Assembly: GCF_022879595.1 (NCBI RefSeq)
Contig: NZ_CP084269.1
Coordinates: forward strand, 186,001 to 250,000
Length of the DNA: 64,000 nt
Reading direction: 5' to 3'
From: Caballeronia sp. Lep1P3
GTDB taxonomy: Bacteria > Pseudomonadota > Gammaproteobacteria > Burkholderiales > Burkholderiaceae
Part shown: positions 25,222 through 35,576 of the stretch, piece after piece
Layout of the letters: each line of letters opens with the position of its first letter
Numbering within the stretch: position 1 is the stretch's first letter
Position numbers and translations under genes: made by a program
The notes under the pieces: generated by a model
Told to the model about the DNA's origin: nothing
The model's database searches: none
The model's input: the letters and a program-made list of their open reading frames with translations, nothing else

Positions 25222-25391
25222 GACGGATTTCCGGTAAAGATGTCAGATTGAAATCTATGACTTTCCGAATCGATCGTCAAACAATCGATAATGCGGCCCT
25301 ATCCTGACGTTTCTGACAGGGCTTCCCTGACATCAGGATAGGGTATGCCTCAGCCTGACGCGAACGGTGGCTGAGAGCGCCGATGCACATG
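25222..25391. other. Resolution (res) region of the transposon
   Basis: Between tnpR and the mer operon lie repeated and inverted TGTCAG, CTGACG and CTGACATCAGG motifs, such as TATCCTGACG (25312) and CATCAGGATAGG (25331), as in multi-subsite res regions of Tn21-like elements. It probably also holds the tnpR/tnpA promoter. The individual subsites were not resolved. Confidence 0.65.
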
Positions 25392-25603
25392 TCAGCGGGG
25401 CGCCCGGAACGCGCGCAGCGCCCGTGTGAGCGACAGGGCAAAGAGCGCCAGCAGCACAACCACGGCGATGCCTTTATGCTGGCTGACGAGTGCTCCGGCC
25501 GCAGTGCCGGACAGCACCAGCAGCACGATCGGTAGATGGCATGGGCAGGTGAGCGCCGCGAGTGCACCCAGAACAAGGCGCGCCAGCGGGCGCTACGAGA
25601 CAA
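25392..25603 (-). pseudogene. merE: merE with an apparent frameshift
   Basis: The frame ending at 25392 encodes LVLGALAALTCPCHLPIVL, then SGTAAGALVSQHKG and ends TRALRAFRAPR, a clear MerE pattern (membrane protein for organic and inorganic mercury uptake, with CPCH in the first helix). This frame has a stop at 25593-25595 and no ATG, GTG or TTG before the motif. A TTG at 25603 opens another frame (SRSARW) that would join correctly if one G were restored at the GG of 25583-25584. So it is either a real frameshift, a sequencing error, or a non-standard start. Confidence 0.7.
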
Positions 25604-25619
25604 TCCGACTGCAGTGGGG

Positions 25620-26276
25620 TCACGCACGGTCTGTGCTCCCCGCGTTTCGCAGACAGGTGGCCCGCAACAGCCGTTCGGCACGCTCGCATCCCACGGCGAA
25701 GGCATCGTGAACGCTCACAACCTCGATGCCGGGGTGCGTCGCGGCCCATTGCTGACCGGTGGCGGCAGAGGCAAAGAAATGCACATGACAGCAGAAAGCA
25801 TGGCGGATGTCGGGCGTGTCCTGCGGCAGGATCAGCGACACGGCCGCGCCCGCCGGCGCAACATCCTCTATCACCGTGGGCGTGACCGTAAGCGAGACCG
25901 GCACGCCAGTGGCCGCACAACGCGAAACCACTTGGGCCGTCCGGTCGATCAGCGCCGGGAAAAACAATGTGTCGAAGGCGCACCACGTGTACAGGCGTCG
26001 GCCGCCGACTTCGAAAGTGTGCGGGGTCTCACGCAACGTCAAACCGTAGCCGACGACTTTGCCATCGTCGTCCCACTCGGTGCTGACCGCCTGTTCGAGT
26101 GCAGCCGTCACACGCCCGACGGGCCAGTCCAGCGCCAGGGCCAGCACGGCGGGAGAAACCGGCGCCCCCTTGCTGAGTTCACGCAGCAGCGCGACAAAGA
26201 GATCCGCAAAGCCTTCCGACCGGTTACCCATCGTCAGGCGCTCGACCAGTTCGGCCGTGCAGCGGGCAAGGTTCAT
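25620..26276 (-). CDS. merB: Alkylmercury lyase MerB
   Basis: A 218-residue organomercurial lyase that cleaves the C-Hg bond, releasing Hg(II) for MerA. Family motifs include [18 protein letters not shown], which carries the first catalytic cysteine and the aspartate, and [13 protein letters not shown], which carries the second cysteine. The N-terminal winged-helix-like part ([20 protein letters not shown]) is typical. It follows merA and precedes merE. Its presence gives resistance to organic mercury compounds. Confidence 0.95.
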   Translation of the reverse strand: MNLARCTAELVERLTMGNRSEGFADLFVALLRELSKGAPVSPAVLALALDWPVGRVTAALEQAVSTEWDDDGKVVGYGLTLRETPHTFEVGGRRLYTWCAFDTLFFPALIDRTAQVVSRCAATGVPVSLTVTPTVIEDVAPAGAAVSLILPQDTPDIRHAFCCHVHFFASAATGQQWAATHPGIEVVSVHDAFAVGCERAERLLRATCLRNAGSTDRA

Positions 26277-26292
26277 CGTTGTCCCCCGTGGG

Positions 26293-28451
<2,159 letters not shown>

Positions 28452-28469
28452 TGCAGTACCTCCGTAGTT

Positions 28470-28745
28470 TCACTGTTTGACCGACGACGGATAGCCCGCG
28501 TCCGCGGTGGCCTTGGTTAACGCCTGGACGTTGGTCCTGCTGTCGTCAAACGTCACGATGGCTTCCCTCTGGTCGAAACGCACATCCGTTTTTTCAACGC
28601 CGGCAACTTTGGAAAGCGCCTGTTTGACTGTGATCGGACAGGCTGCGCAGGTCATGCCCGGCACCGACAACTTGACGGTCTGTGTGGCCGCCCAGACCGG
28701 GACCGCGAAGACGGTGAGCGCGAGTGCAGCAAGTAGCTTTTTCAT
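28470..28745 (-). CDS. merP: Periplasmic mercury-binding protein MerP
   Basis: A 91-residue protein with a signal peptide (LLAALALTVFAVPVWA) and a single heavy-metal-associated domain with GMTCAACPITV, which scavenges Hg(II) in the periplasm and hands it to MerT. The length and the downstream merC are typical. I chose the ATG at 28745; the open frame upstream belongs to the overlapping reading of merT. Confidence 0.96.
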   Translation of the reverse strand: MKKLLAALALTVFAVPVWAATQTVKLSVPGMTCAACPITVKQALSKVAGVEKTDVRFDQREAIVTFDDSRTNVQALTKATADAGYPSSVKQ

Positions 28746-28759
28746 GATGAACTCCAGGT

Positions 28760-29110
28760 TCAATAGAACAGGGGCAGGACGTAGGGGAAACCGAGCGCGA
28801 TCAGTACCAGCGCCACCACGATCCAGAAGATGAGCTTGTACGTGGCGCGCACCTGTGGAATCGCGCACACCTCGCCGGGCCTGCACGCCGCGACGGGCCG
28901 GAAGATGCGCCGGCCGGCGAAGAACAGCGCAACCAGCGCGGCGCCGATGAAAACCGGCCGCCAGGGTTCGAGCAAAGTCAGGTTGCCGATCCAGGCCCCG
29001 CTGACACCCAGCGCGACGAGCAGCAGCGGCCCGAGGCAGCAGGTCGACGCGAGGATCGCGGCCAGTCCGCCGGCAGCGAGCGCGCCGCGCCCTTTCTGTG
29101 GTTCCGCCAT
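28760..29110 (-). CDS. merT: Mercuric ion transporter MerT
   Basis: A 116-residue inner-membrane protein with three predicted helices. The first holds the cysteine pair of [15 protein letters not shown], and the loop pair is in [17 protein letters not shown]. It transfers Hg(II) from MerP to MerA. It is the first gene of the mer operon, read from the divergent merR/merT promoter. The ATG at 29110 gives the usual family length. Confidence 0.96.
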   Translation of the reverse strand: MAEPQKGRGALAAGGLAAILASTCCLGPLLLVALGVSGAWIGNLTLLEPWRPVFIGAALVALFFAGRRIFRPVAACRPGEVCAIPQVRATYKLIFWIVVALVLIALGFPYVLPLFY

Positions 29111-29145
29111 ACGCTTGCCCTTCCGGATTTCCGATGAGTAGCGTA

Positions 29146-29176
29146 ACCTTACTTCCGTACCTATGTACGGAGTCAA
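29146..29176 (-). promoter_or_regulatory. mer operator-promoter (MerR site)
   Basis: On the minus strand, -35 TTGACT (29176-29171) and -10 TAAGGT (29151-29146) are separated by 19 bases, the long spacer typical of MerR-activated promoters. The dyad CCGTAC-4-GTACGG (29155-29170) lies in the spacer and is the MerR binding site. Confidence 0.95.
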
Positions 29177-29181
29177 GCGGT

Positions 29182-29616
29182 ATGAAAAACGGTTGCGAAA
29201 GCCTGACCATCGGTGCCTTCGCGAAGGCGGCCGGTGTCAATGTGGAGACGATCCGGTTCTATCAGCGCAAGGGATTGCTGCTGGAGCCGGAGAAGCCGTA
29301 CGGCAGTATTCGCCGCTACGGCGCGGCGGACGTCACCCGGGTGCGGTTCGTCAAGTCGGCCCAGCGGCTGGGCTTCAGCCTCGACGAAATCGCGGATCTG
29401 CTGAAACTGGAAGACGGAACGCACTGCGACGAAGCGAGCAGCCTCGCCGAACACAAGCTCAGGGACATACAGGGCAAGCTCACCGATCTCCAGCGCATGG
29501 AGGCCGTGCTGACCCAACTCGTGTGCGCGTGCCATTCACGCAGGGGTAACGTGTCGTGTCCGTTGATTGCGTCATTGCAGCGAGGTGAAGAATCAAGTGA
29601 CGCCGGCGCCGTGTAA
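29182..29616 (+). CDS. merR: Mercury-responsive regulator MerR
   Basis: A 144-residue MerR-family activator. The N-terminal winged helix-turn-helix is [20 protein letters not shown], with the wing [17 protein letters not shown] dimerisation helix follows, and the Hg-binding cysteines are visible in GTHCDEAS and [12 protein letters not shown]. It is divergent from merT across the operator. It ends 12 bases before the right terminal repeat, so it is the outermost gene of the transposon. The ATG at 29182 gives the family length. Confidence 0.97.
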   Translation: MKNGCESLTIGAFAKAAGVNVETIRFYQRKGLLLEPEKPYGSIRRYGAADVTRVRFVKSAQRLGFSLDEIADLLKLEDGTHCDEASSLAEHKLRDIQGKLTDLQRMEAVLTQLVCACHSRRGNVSCPLIASLQRGEESSDAGAV

Positions 29617-29628
29617 GGGGTATTCGGC

Positions 29629-29666
29629 CTTAACGTACGAAAAAATCCGTTTCTTGAGGGCACCCC
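29629..29666 (-). repeat. Right terminal inverted repeat of the mercury transposon
   Basis: The inverse of 21649-21686 with a single mismatch, ending in the CACCCC terminus. The following pentamer ATTTC pairs with ATCTC on the left as the probable target duplication. Confidence 0.93.
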
Positions 29667-29731
29667 ATTTCGGCAACCGCGACGCCGACACGTAAATGCA
29701 ACGATTTACCTGAAAAGTTTTCATCCAAACG

Positions 29732-29786
29732 TTGACATTTTCCTAATCGGGGGATACGGTCATTCGCTATTCGCAAATAGCGAATG
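29732..29786 (+). promoter_or_regulatory. Promoter with perfect palindromic operator for the three-gene operon
   Basis: TTGACA (29732-29737), a 17-base spacer and TACGGT (29755-29760) form a strong sigma-70 promoter. Directly after the -10 lies CATTCGCTATT-CGCA-AATAGCGAATG (29761-29786), an inverted repeat with perfect 11-base arms. This position would let a bound repressor block open-complex formation or early elongation, as in autoregulated toxin-antitoxin and defence operons. Confidence 0.8.
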
Positions 29787-29800
29787 TGAGGAACTGGGCA

Positions 29801-30445
29801 ATGTTAAAAAGTCAAGATATTTTAGTTGCGTTGAAGCTCACCAGCCTCGCGCTCCAGAGCAAAGCAAAGGCAAATGAGAGAATTCCGTTGTCGACGTGGA
29901 GGGGCTGGGAAGAGCAGTCCGAGGAAGTCGGCCGCCAAGAGATCGATGCCTCTCGCTTCTTCGCGGACAATGGCCAATTGCGGTGGACGTACGCTGATCT
30001 TTCACAGACGCTACGGCTCAGCGCGTCAGAGTGCAACGCGGCCGTGAAACGGGGACTCACTAGTGGACTGCTATCGGTGTCGCTGAAAAGTTCGCAGCCG
30101 CGCCCTGCGCCTAAGCAGCTGCTCGAATTCATTGTTCACGGCGTGAAATATGTATTCCCGGCTAAAGAGGGACGACTTGCAAGGGGCGTCCCGACCGCTT
30201 TCGGTGCCCCGGTACTGAAGGGAAGGATGCTGACCGCCGGTGAACATGAGTACGTATGGGAAGATGCACAAGGGCTTTCGACCGGCCTGAGCATTGAGCC
30301 GTTGCATAAGTCAGTGCCTTTTGCAGTACGCGCCGACCCCGTCTTATATGAGCTGCTCGCCTTGACTGACGCCATAAGGTTCGGCAAGGCAAGGGAAAAT
30401 ACTTTGGCCACGGAGAGCCTGAGCAAGAGAATGCTGTCTATATGA
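29801..30445 (+). CDS. Predicted winged-helix regulator of a three-gene operon
   Basis: A 214-residue protein with TGAGGAA before the ATG at 29801. The N-terminus (MLKSQDILVALKLTSLAL) and RWTYADLSQTLRLSASECNA, then AVKRGLTSGLL, read as a winged helix-turn-helix. The segment LLEFIVHGVKYVFPAKEG follows, as in small DNA-binding partners of nucleotidyltransferase genes. It overlaps the next gene by 4 bases (ATGA). The palindromic operator just upstream suggests it represses its own operon. I do not know a named family for the whole chain. Confidence 0.6.
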   Translation: MLKSQDILVALKLTSLALQSKAKANERIPLSTWRGWEEQSEEVGRQEIDASRFFADNGQLRWTYADLSQTLRLSASECNAAVKRGLTSGLLSVSLKSSQPRPAPKQLLEFIVHGVKYVFPAKEGRLARGVPTAFGAPVLKGRMLTAGEHEYVWEDAQGLSTGLSIEPLHKSVPFAVRADPVLYELLALTDAIRFGKARENTLATESLSKRMLSI

Positions 30446-31152
30446 ATACCTTCGATAGACTACAGATGATGCTGGGAGCCGTCTCGACTGCGCTCGGGGA
30501 CGACCTACTCGATCGCGTCGCGTTCGTCGGTGGTTGCGTAGTTGGGTTGCTGTTGACTGACGCCTACAGCCGTCAGCAAGTGCGGGCGACCGATGACGTT
30601 GATCTGGTCGTTGACGTCGTCTCCTACGCGGAGTATGCAAAGCTCGAGGCGATGCTGCGTGACAGAGGATTCGTAGTCTCCCCATACGATGATGTGAATT
30701 GCCGCTGGCGACTAGGGGAACTCATCGTCGATGTAATGCCAACGGATGAAAAGATTCTGGGATTTTCCAACAGGTGGTATCCGCAATCGCTCGCTACCGC
30801 ACAGTGGCATCAGTTGGACGGAGGGGCCAAGCTCAAGGTCGTACAGGCCCCTTACTTCCTAGGCACAAAGCTGGATGCATTCGAGAATCGAGGTGCATCG
30901 GATCTTCTCGCCAGCCGCGACGCAGAAGACATATTCAATCTCGTGGACGGGCGCGAGAGCCTGGAGTATGAGATCGCGGCGGCAGAAGCTCCGCTGCGAG
31001 AATTCGTCACTGAATCGATCTCGCGATTACTCGAACACTCGGACTTCGAATACGCGATCCAGTCTGCGACAAACGGAAACATGGAACGTTCGCAGATGCT
31101 CTTTGACCGGTTCACGACACTGGCTAAAGCCAAGCGTAGCGATGCCGTTTGA
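30442..31152 (+). CDS. AbiEii-like nucleotidyltransferase
   Basis: A 236-residue protein. The nucleotidyltransferase core shows FVGGCVVGLLLTDA (the glycine motif), RATDDVDLVVDV (two metal-binding aspartates) and LGELIVDVMPTDEK (the probable third acidic strand). This matches the AbiEii/AbiGii toxin or MNT superfamily, in which the enzyme nucleotidylates an RNA or protein target. It is coupled to the upstream regulator (ATGA overlap) and overlaps the phosphatase start by 11 bases. In the operon it is the likely toxin or effector; this role is inferred. Confidence 0.7.
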   Translation: MNTFDRLQMMLGAVSTALGDDLLDRVAFVGGCVVGLLLTDAYSRQQVRATDDVDLVVDVVSYAEYAKLEAMLRDRGFVVSPYDDVNCRWRLGELIVDVMPTDEKILGFSNRWYPQSLATAQWHQLDGGAKLKVVQAPYFLGTKLDAFENRGASDLLASRDAEDIFNLVDGRESLEYEIAAAEAPLREFVTESISRLLEHSDFEYAIQSATNGNMERSQMLFDRFTTLAKAKRSDAV

Positions 31153-31876
31153 CTTCCGTTGGAGCAGCTCTCAGGGACGCACCTCACCCAGCAACGATGA
31201 CTACGCGGGCCTCGCGGTCCTTCGCTCGCACGCGCTGGCAGTAGTCATCGACGGCGTATCGTCGCGCGCCAACAGCGGCGCGCTCGCACAGGAGCTATGT
31301 CGTCGAATCGTCGACAAGGCGGTCCAAAGTCGTTCTCTCCCCAGTGAGCAACAGGCCAGACTGTGGCTCCGAAAGACCCATGAAGAGATCGTTCAACTGC
31401 GGCTTGGGCCTGCGGCCGCCGCGTACATGATTGCCTGCTTCGACGAAGAGTCTGTGTTATTCACCTTGCACGCCGGAGACTGCAGGTTCGGACTCGTAGG
31501 GGTGGACGGGACTCCCGACTGGAAGACGCCGATCCACTCGCTCGCGACGGCTCTAACGCCTGTTCATGAAGACGTCCTTGCGCAAGCTGAGGGGCGCAAC
31601 CAACTGACGAGAACGTTCGCGACGCGGCGGTTTGCGGAACCGGAATACCGAGAGTGGCGCCTCGCTGTTTCCAGTGCCGTCGTTTTAGGGACGGACGGTT
31701 TCTGGGCATCGACCGAACCAGAAGCGCAAGCGCTGGCGTGCGCGTCGGAAGCGGTTGACCTGGCATTTTGCCAAGAGGAAGACAGTAGCGTCCTTCTTGC
31801 TGCCTTTTCCAGCTCGTTTTCCGTTCACTTCCCCGATGGCACGCCAAATCTGTATGTCAAATTTAGCGAGTTCTAA
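31142..31876 (+). CDS. PP2C-family protein phosphatase-like
   Basis: A 244-residue protein whose motifs follow the PP2C order: SNDDYAGLAV (first metal aspartate), AVVIDGVSSRANSG, FTLHAGDCRFGLV, VLGTDGFWAS and QEEDSSVLLAAFS (last metal aspartate). PP2C enzymes remove phosphate from Ser/Thr. I see no receptor or membrane part. The ATG at 31142 lies 11 bases inside the nucleotidyltransferase gene, so the proteins are probably made together. Pairing a phosphatase with a nucleotidyltransferase suggests reversible modification or an immunity role. Confidence 0.75.
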   Translation: MPFDFRWSSSQGRTSPSNDDYAGLAVLRSHALAVVIDGVSSRANSGALAQELCRRIVDKAVQSRSLPSEQQARLWLRKTHEEIVQLRLGPAAAAYMIACFDEESVLFTLHAGDCRFGLVGVDGTPDWKTPIHSLATALTPVHEDVLAQAEGRNQLTRTFATRRFAEPEYREWRLAVSSAVVLGTDGFWASTEPEAQALACASEAVDLAFCQEEDSSVLLAAFSSSFSVHFPDGTPNLYVKFSEF

Positions 31877-31959
31877 CGGCGGGCCGCCGCCGTTTTGAGT
31901 TGCGGCGACGCGCGCAAGCAATCTGCCGCATGTCGTTGTCGACGAAGCATTGAGAAAGC

Positions 31960-31985
31960 AGCGCGCCGGTAATTCTCGGCGCGCT
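31960..31985. terminator. Hairpin between convergent genes
   Basis: AGCGCGCCG (31960-31968) and CGGCGCGCT (31977-31985) form a perfect 9-base stem between the three-gene operon and convergent csbD. The T-content after it is modest (GGCTTTAG), so it may act as a bidirectional or weak terminator. Confidence 0.6.
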
Positions 31986-32027
31986 GGCTTTAGACTTTGC
32001 CTTCAGGCCCTCCCATCCGCGTTGCGG

Positions 32028-32222
32028 TTAGGGCTTAGACGCGTCGTCCGCCGCATCTTTCAGGTTTTCCTTCGCGTCGGCCAGATCTTTGCGCGCCTCA
32101 CCCGCGACCTGCTGAGCGTCGCCCTTGGCTTCCTGTGCAGGATCGTCCGTCATCTTGCCGACGCCCTCATTAATTTTGCCCTTGACCTTCTCGCCGACCC
32201 CTTTCACCTGATCTTCATTCAT
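32028..32222 (-). CDS. CsbD-family stress protein
   Basis: A 64-residue, highly charged protein beginning MNEDQVKGVGEKVKGKINEG, the CsbD signature, with Asp/Ala/Lys-rich helices after it. AGGAGA precedes the ATG at 32222. CsbD proteins are abundant under stress, but their function is not established. It converges on the phosphatase operon. Confidence 0.9.
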   Translation of the reverse strand: MNEDQVKGVGEKVKGKINEGVGKMTDDPAQEAKGDAQQVAGEARKDLADAKENLKDAADDASKP

Positions 32223-32529
32223 GGCTGTCTCCTGGTTCGCCTGCAGCGCGCAGGCACATCGAGGCGCGCAAAAGTTATGCCGGTCCTCTTCCTCTTCTGT
32301 CGGATTACCCGTGAAGCCGAACATAACGGCCTCTCAGAGAGACATGACGCACGCGCCGACGCCTTTGGTCGAACGTCGGCTTGACTCTCCCACGCGAACC
32401 GTAACCTGTCACTTGCACTGCGCGGGCTAAACAATCCGAACGGGTTGCCGTTATGCACAGTTGCGCCCATATGCGGCAGTCGTGCGCATTTCACAATCTG
32501 CGACAAGAACAAGTGACAAAGGAAAAAAC
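32223..32529. other. Divergent intergenic region
   Basis: Lies between divergent csbD and the gene at 32530 and should hold both promoters. Open frames here are short and unsupported. I could not assign -35/-10 elements with confidence. Confidence 0.4.
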
Positions 32530-32913
32530 ATGTATTTCACCACGCCCGAATGGTGGGAAGACGCCCGACAACTGGCCGAGATCCAGCGCAACGTTACTGC
32601 CAAGATCGTAGAGTCGTCAGTCGCCGCCGGAATGACCGACCTGGAAGCGAGGCGCAAGGCCTATGGGATGTTTCTCGACCTTGCGAAGGCAGAGATGAAT
32701 TTGAGCAGCGTGGTACTTCGCCAGACTGTCGGTATCTATGAGCGCTTTGGGCAGTCGGAGATGAGGCCCGAGCTGACGCGACTGTTCGGACTTACGGACA
32801 TTTCTGCGCTCACTTCGAAAAGCGACGAGGAGGTGAAGCTTGCGCTGACGCTGAAGAAAGCCGATCCCCATATTACGCGCCATGAACTGATGAGCCGTCT
32901 GTCGATGCACTAG
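32530..32913 (+). CDS. Small hypothetical protein, paralogue of the next gene
   Basis: A 127-residue helical protein with AAAGGA before the ATG. Its C-terminal half (IYERFGQSEMRPELTRLFGL then SKSDEEVKLAL and HITRHELMSRL) lines up with the gene at 32981 (NYERFGASHMRDDLERAF, ARTDDEVAAAL, GREELRAYL). The N-terminus (TPEWWEDARQLAEIQRNVT) is acidic and aromatic. I do not recognise the family. The two genes are a tandem duplication that has diverged strongly. Confidence 0.6.
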   Translation: MYFTTPEWWEDARQLAEIQRNVTAKIVESSVAAGMTDLEARRKAYGMFLDLAKAEMNLSSVVLRQTVGIYERFGQSEMRPELTRLFGLTDISALTSKSDEEVKLALTLKKADPHITRHELMSRLSMH

Positions 32914-32980
32914 ACTCACGGGTGACCGTGCGGCGGGCACGGTCGAACGGTCTTTTCCAAATTTGTAAGATCACGCAACG

Positions 32981-33382
32981 ATGCTCGAATCGTATAAGAA
33001 GCTGAACACGTCTGACTGGATGGAAATCGGTCGGGAGCTACTGGCCTACAAGAAGCAAGTGCGAGCCGCGTACCCGGCTAACTCCATGTACCACGAAAGG
33101 CGCGCTGCTCAACTCTTCTATGACTACGCCGAAGTCACCCACAAGATCAAAGAGCAAACGGCGAGAAACCTGATCAGGAACTACGAACGGTTTGGCGCGT
33201 CTCATATGCGAGACGACCTTGAACGTGCTTTCACCACTAGCGAGTTGACTATGCTGTCGGCGAGGACAGACGATGAGGTCGCTGCCGCACTCAGGTTCAG
33301 GCTGGCGAATCCCCAAGCTGGCCGCGAAGAACTGAGAGCCTATCTCAAATCGACGACTGCACAGCATGTACTCGATCACTGA
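32981..33382 (+). CDS. Small hypothetical protein, paralogue of the previous gene
   Basis: A 133-residue protein, helical and basic, sharing the YERFG-x-x-x-MR-x-x-L core and the DDEV/DEEV turn with its neighbour at 32530. It overlaps the following DUF3717-like gene by 17 bases, so the three probably share a transcript. There is no signal peptide and no known catalytic motif. Confidence 0.6.
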   Translation: MLESYKKLNTSDWMEIGRELLAYKKQVRAAYPANSMYHERRAAQLFYDYAEVTHKIKEQTARNLIRNYERFGASHMRDDLERAFTTSELTMLSARTDDEVAAALRFRLANPQAGREELRAYLKSTTAQHVLDH

Positions 33383-33581
33383 CGTTGAGCAGGGCATCAA
33401 CTATTGGCGGGGGCGCCAAGCTTCGACGGACGATTTTTCCATCTGCCCGCGCGGCCGCGTCCTCGCTGATGTCTATGGCTCGATGATTTTCCACCAGCAA
33501 GAATTCGTTGAGCCACGGAGCCTCACACCGGAACAGAACGAGGCGCTGAGCCTAGCCCTCGCCCAGAAAGAGCTTTTCTAG
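33366..33581 (+). CDS. DUF3717-like small protein
   Basis: A 71-residue product with YSITDVEQGINYWRGRQ at the N-terminus and CPRGRVLADVYGSMIF in the middle. This is the pattern of DUF3717 proteins found in Burkholderia and relatives. Function is unknown. It overlaps the end of the upstream gene, supporting co-translation. Confidence 0.7.
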   Translation: MYSITDVEQGINYWRGRQASTDDFSICPRGRVLADVYGSMIFHQQEFVEPRSLTPEQNEALSLALAQKELF

Positions 33582-33697
33582 GTAGTACGTCTAGCGGAAC
33601 GGCGTGTCGGAAAGCTCAGCACACCTACCCTGTCAAGTGAGCGCCCGTCTGCCGTTAATTGAGCCATTGCAAATCTTCCACGGCTCACACGGCTCAC

Positions 33698-35407
33698 ATG
33701 TTCTCTTCTATTCGCAGTCGCGTCCTTGCCGCCTCTGTTGCTATCGTCGTTGGCGGACTTGCCGTCAATACGGGCGTCAATTATGGCGTCGCTCATCGCT
33801 ATAACAGCGAATCTATCGACAACAGCCTCACGGCCCTCCTGACCGGACACGAGGCCGGTATCGAGGAATGGGTCACGTCGAAAACGCAGATGATCGTCTC
33901 TGTTCAGGACGCTGCGCTAAGTCCTGATCCGGTACCGTTCCTCAAACAAGTCGCATCCGCTGGCGGGTTCACGAACGTGTATGTCGGCTATGCGGACAAG
34001 ACGGCGAAGTTCTCCGATTCCACCGGTATTCCTGCCGATTACGACCCAACAGGACGGCCTTGGTATAAACAGGCGGTCGAGGCCGGTAAGCCGGTGGTGA
34101 CACCACCCTACGTCGACGTTGGCACCGGCAAGCTGGTGGTCGCATTCTCCGCGCCGATCATCCGTGACGGCGCGGTCAAGGGCGTGGTATCGGGTGACGT
34201 GGCGATGGACAGCGTCGTTGCGAACATCAAGTCGATTCATCCGACGCCCCCAAGCTTCGGCATGTTGGTTGACCGTAGCGGCCAGATTGTCGCCGCCTCG
34301 GATGCGAAGCTCACACTGAAACCGGTGACTGAGGTCTCCAACGAACTGACGACGGACGCGATCAGCACTGCCTCTCAGGAACAATCGCATGCCATTGAAG
34401 CGACCGTCGATGGTGCGACGAAGCTGGTACGGGCTCGGGCAGTGCCGGGAACGAATTGGCTGACACTCGTTGCGCTCGACAAGTCGGAAGCGACGGCGGG
34501 GATGCGTTCCCTGTTGACTGGATCAATCCTCTCGCTGGCAGTGCTCGCCGCAATTGCCGCCGCTATCATCGGCGCCGTCACTGGCGTGGCCTTCAGGGGA
34601 CTCGCGAAGGTGCGCGACGCAATGGAGGCCATCGGTTCGGGCAGCGGAGATCTCACCCAGCGCCTGCCGGCGACCGGCAACGACGAAGTGGCGCAGATCG
34701 CCCGCTCGTTTAATACATTCGTCGGCAAGATTAACGGCGTGATGGTGCAGATCCGCGACAAGAGCGAGGCTGTGCGTCATGCCGCCAACGAGATTGCTTC
34801 GGGCAATCACGATTTGTCGCGTCGCACGGAATCGGCCGCTGCAAGCCTCGAGGAAACCGCTGCTTCTATGAAAGAGATCACTTCTACCGTGACGCAATCG
34901 GCCAGCGCAGCCCGGCAGGCTGACCAAACCGCGACGACCGCAGCGAGCGCCGCGTCTCGTGGTGGCTCCGTCGTCTCCGACGTTGTCTCAACGATGAATG
35001 AGATCGAGGGTGCATCCGGCAAGATCGCCGACATCATTGGCGTGATCGAGGGGATCGCCTTCCAGACGAACATCCTTGCGCTGAACGCCGCGGTTGAGGC
35101 CGCACGCGCAGGCGAGGATGGTCGTGGATTCGCTGTCGTAGCCGGTGAAGTTCGAACGCTCGCTCAGCGTAGTGCCCAGGCCGCAAAGGAGATCAAGGAA
35201 CTGATCGACTCGAGCGTGACGAGCGTGTCGACCGGCGCGTCGCTGGTTCAGCAGGCGGGCGAGACGATGACCGAAATCGTAGGCCGGGTCTCAAGCGTAA
35301 CCACGATCATCGGCGAGATTACGAACGCGGCCGACGAACAGACGCGCGGCATTCAGGAAATCAACCGTGCCGTGGCGCAGCTCGACGAGATGGTTCAGCA
35401 GACGTAG
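33698..35407 (+). CDS. Methyl-accepting chemotaxis protein, C-terminally truncated
   Basis: A 569-residue receptor. TM1 at about residues 8-28 precedes a dCache-like periplasmic domain ([34 protein letters not shown]). TM2 lies at about 270-295, followed by HAMP and a signalling hairpin with the tip [19 protein letters not shown]. The product stops right after [12 protein letters not shown]; relatives continue with about 30 or more residues after the equivalent QQN. The loss coincides with the apparent end of the Tn7-like element at about 35405, so the insertion probably cut the gene. The signalling tip is intact but part of the second methylation helix is missing. Confidence 0.85.
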   Translation: MFSSIRSRVLAASVAIVVGGLAVNTGVNYGVAHRYNSESIDNSLTALLTGHEAGIEEWVTSKTQMIVSVQDAALSPDPVPFLKQVASAGGFTNVYVGYADKTAKFSDSTGIPADYDPTGRPWYKQAVEAGKPVVTPPYVDVGTGKLVVAFSAPIIRDGAVKGVVSGDVAMDSVVANIKSIHPTPPSFGMLVDRSGQIVAASDAKLTLKPVTEVSNELTTDAISTASQEQSHAIEATVDGATKLVRARAVPGTNWLTLVALDKSEATAGMRSLLTGSILSLAVLAAIAAAIIGAVTGVAFRGLAKVRDAMEAIGSGSGDLTQRLPATGNDEVAQIARSFNTFVGKINGVMVQIRDKSEAVRHAANEIASGNHDLSRRTESAAASLEETAASMKEITSTVTQSASAARQADQTATTAASAASRGGSVVSDVVSTMNEIEGASGKIADIIGVIEGIAFQTNILALNAAVEAARAGEDGRGFAVVAGEVRTLAQRSAQAAKEIKELIDSSVTSVSTGASLVQQAGETMTEIVGRVSSVTTIIGEITNAADEQTRGIQEINRAVAQLDEMVQQT

Positions 35408-35576
35408 GGCAAATTAAGTCTGTCAACGCGGAATCCCGGCGTGGCAAGGGCGCGCGGTTCGAAAGTGACCACTTTGTTTCCACTCCGAACGAAATAGAGT
35501 CGTCATCTCGCATAAGTCCGCATTAAATTTGTCAATTCACGTAGACTTCGAATCCCGTCCGTAAGCTGTTGATCTT
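35408..35576. other. Probable end of the Tn7-like element with repeated TnsB-type sites
   Basis: Non-coding DNA between the truncated chemoreceptor and tnsA. Two direct motifs, ATTAAGTCTGTCAA (35413-35426) and ATTAAATTTGTCAA (35522-35535), match at 12 of 14 positions. The outer sequence GTAGGGCAAATTAAGTCT resembles the terminal GGGC-AAA-GTCT pattern of Tn7 ends. Tandem transposase binding sites at the tnsA-side end are a feature of Tn7-like elements. The exact terminus is not proven. Confidence 0.5.
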
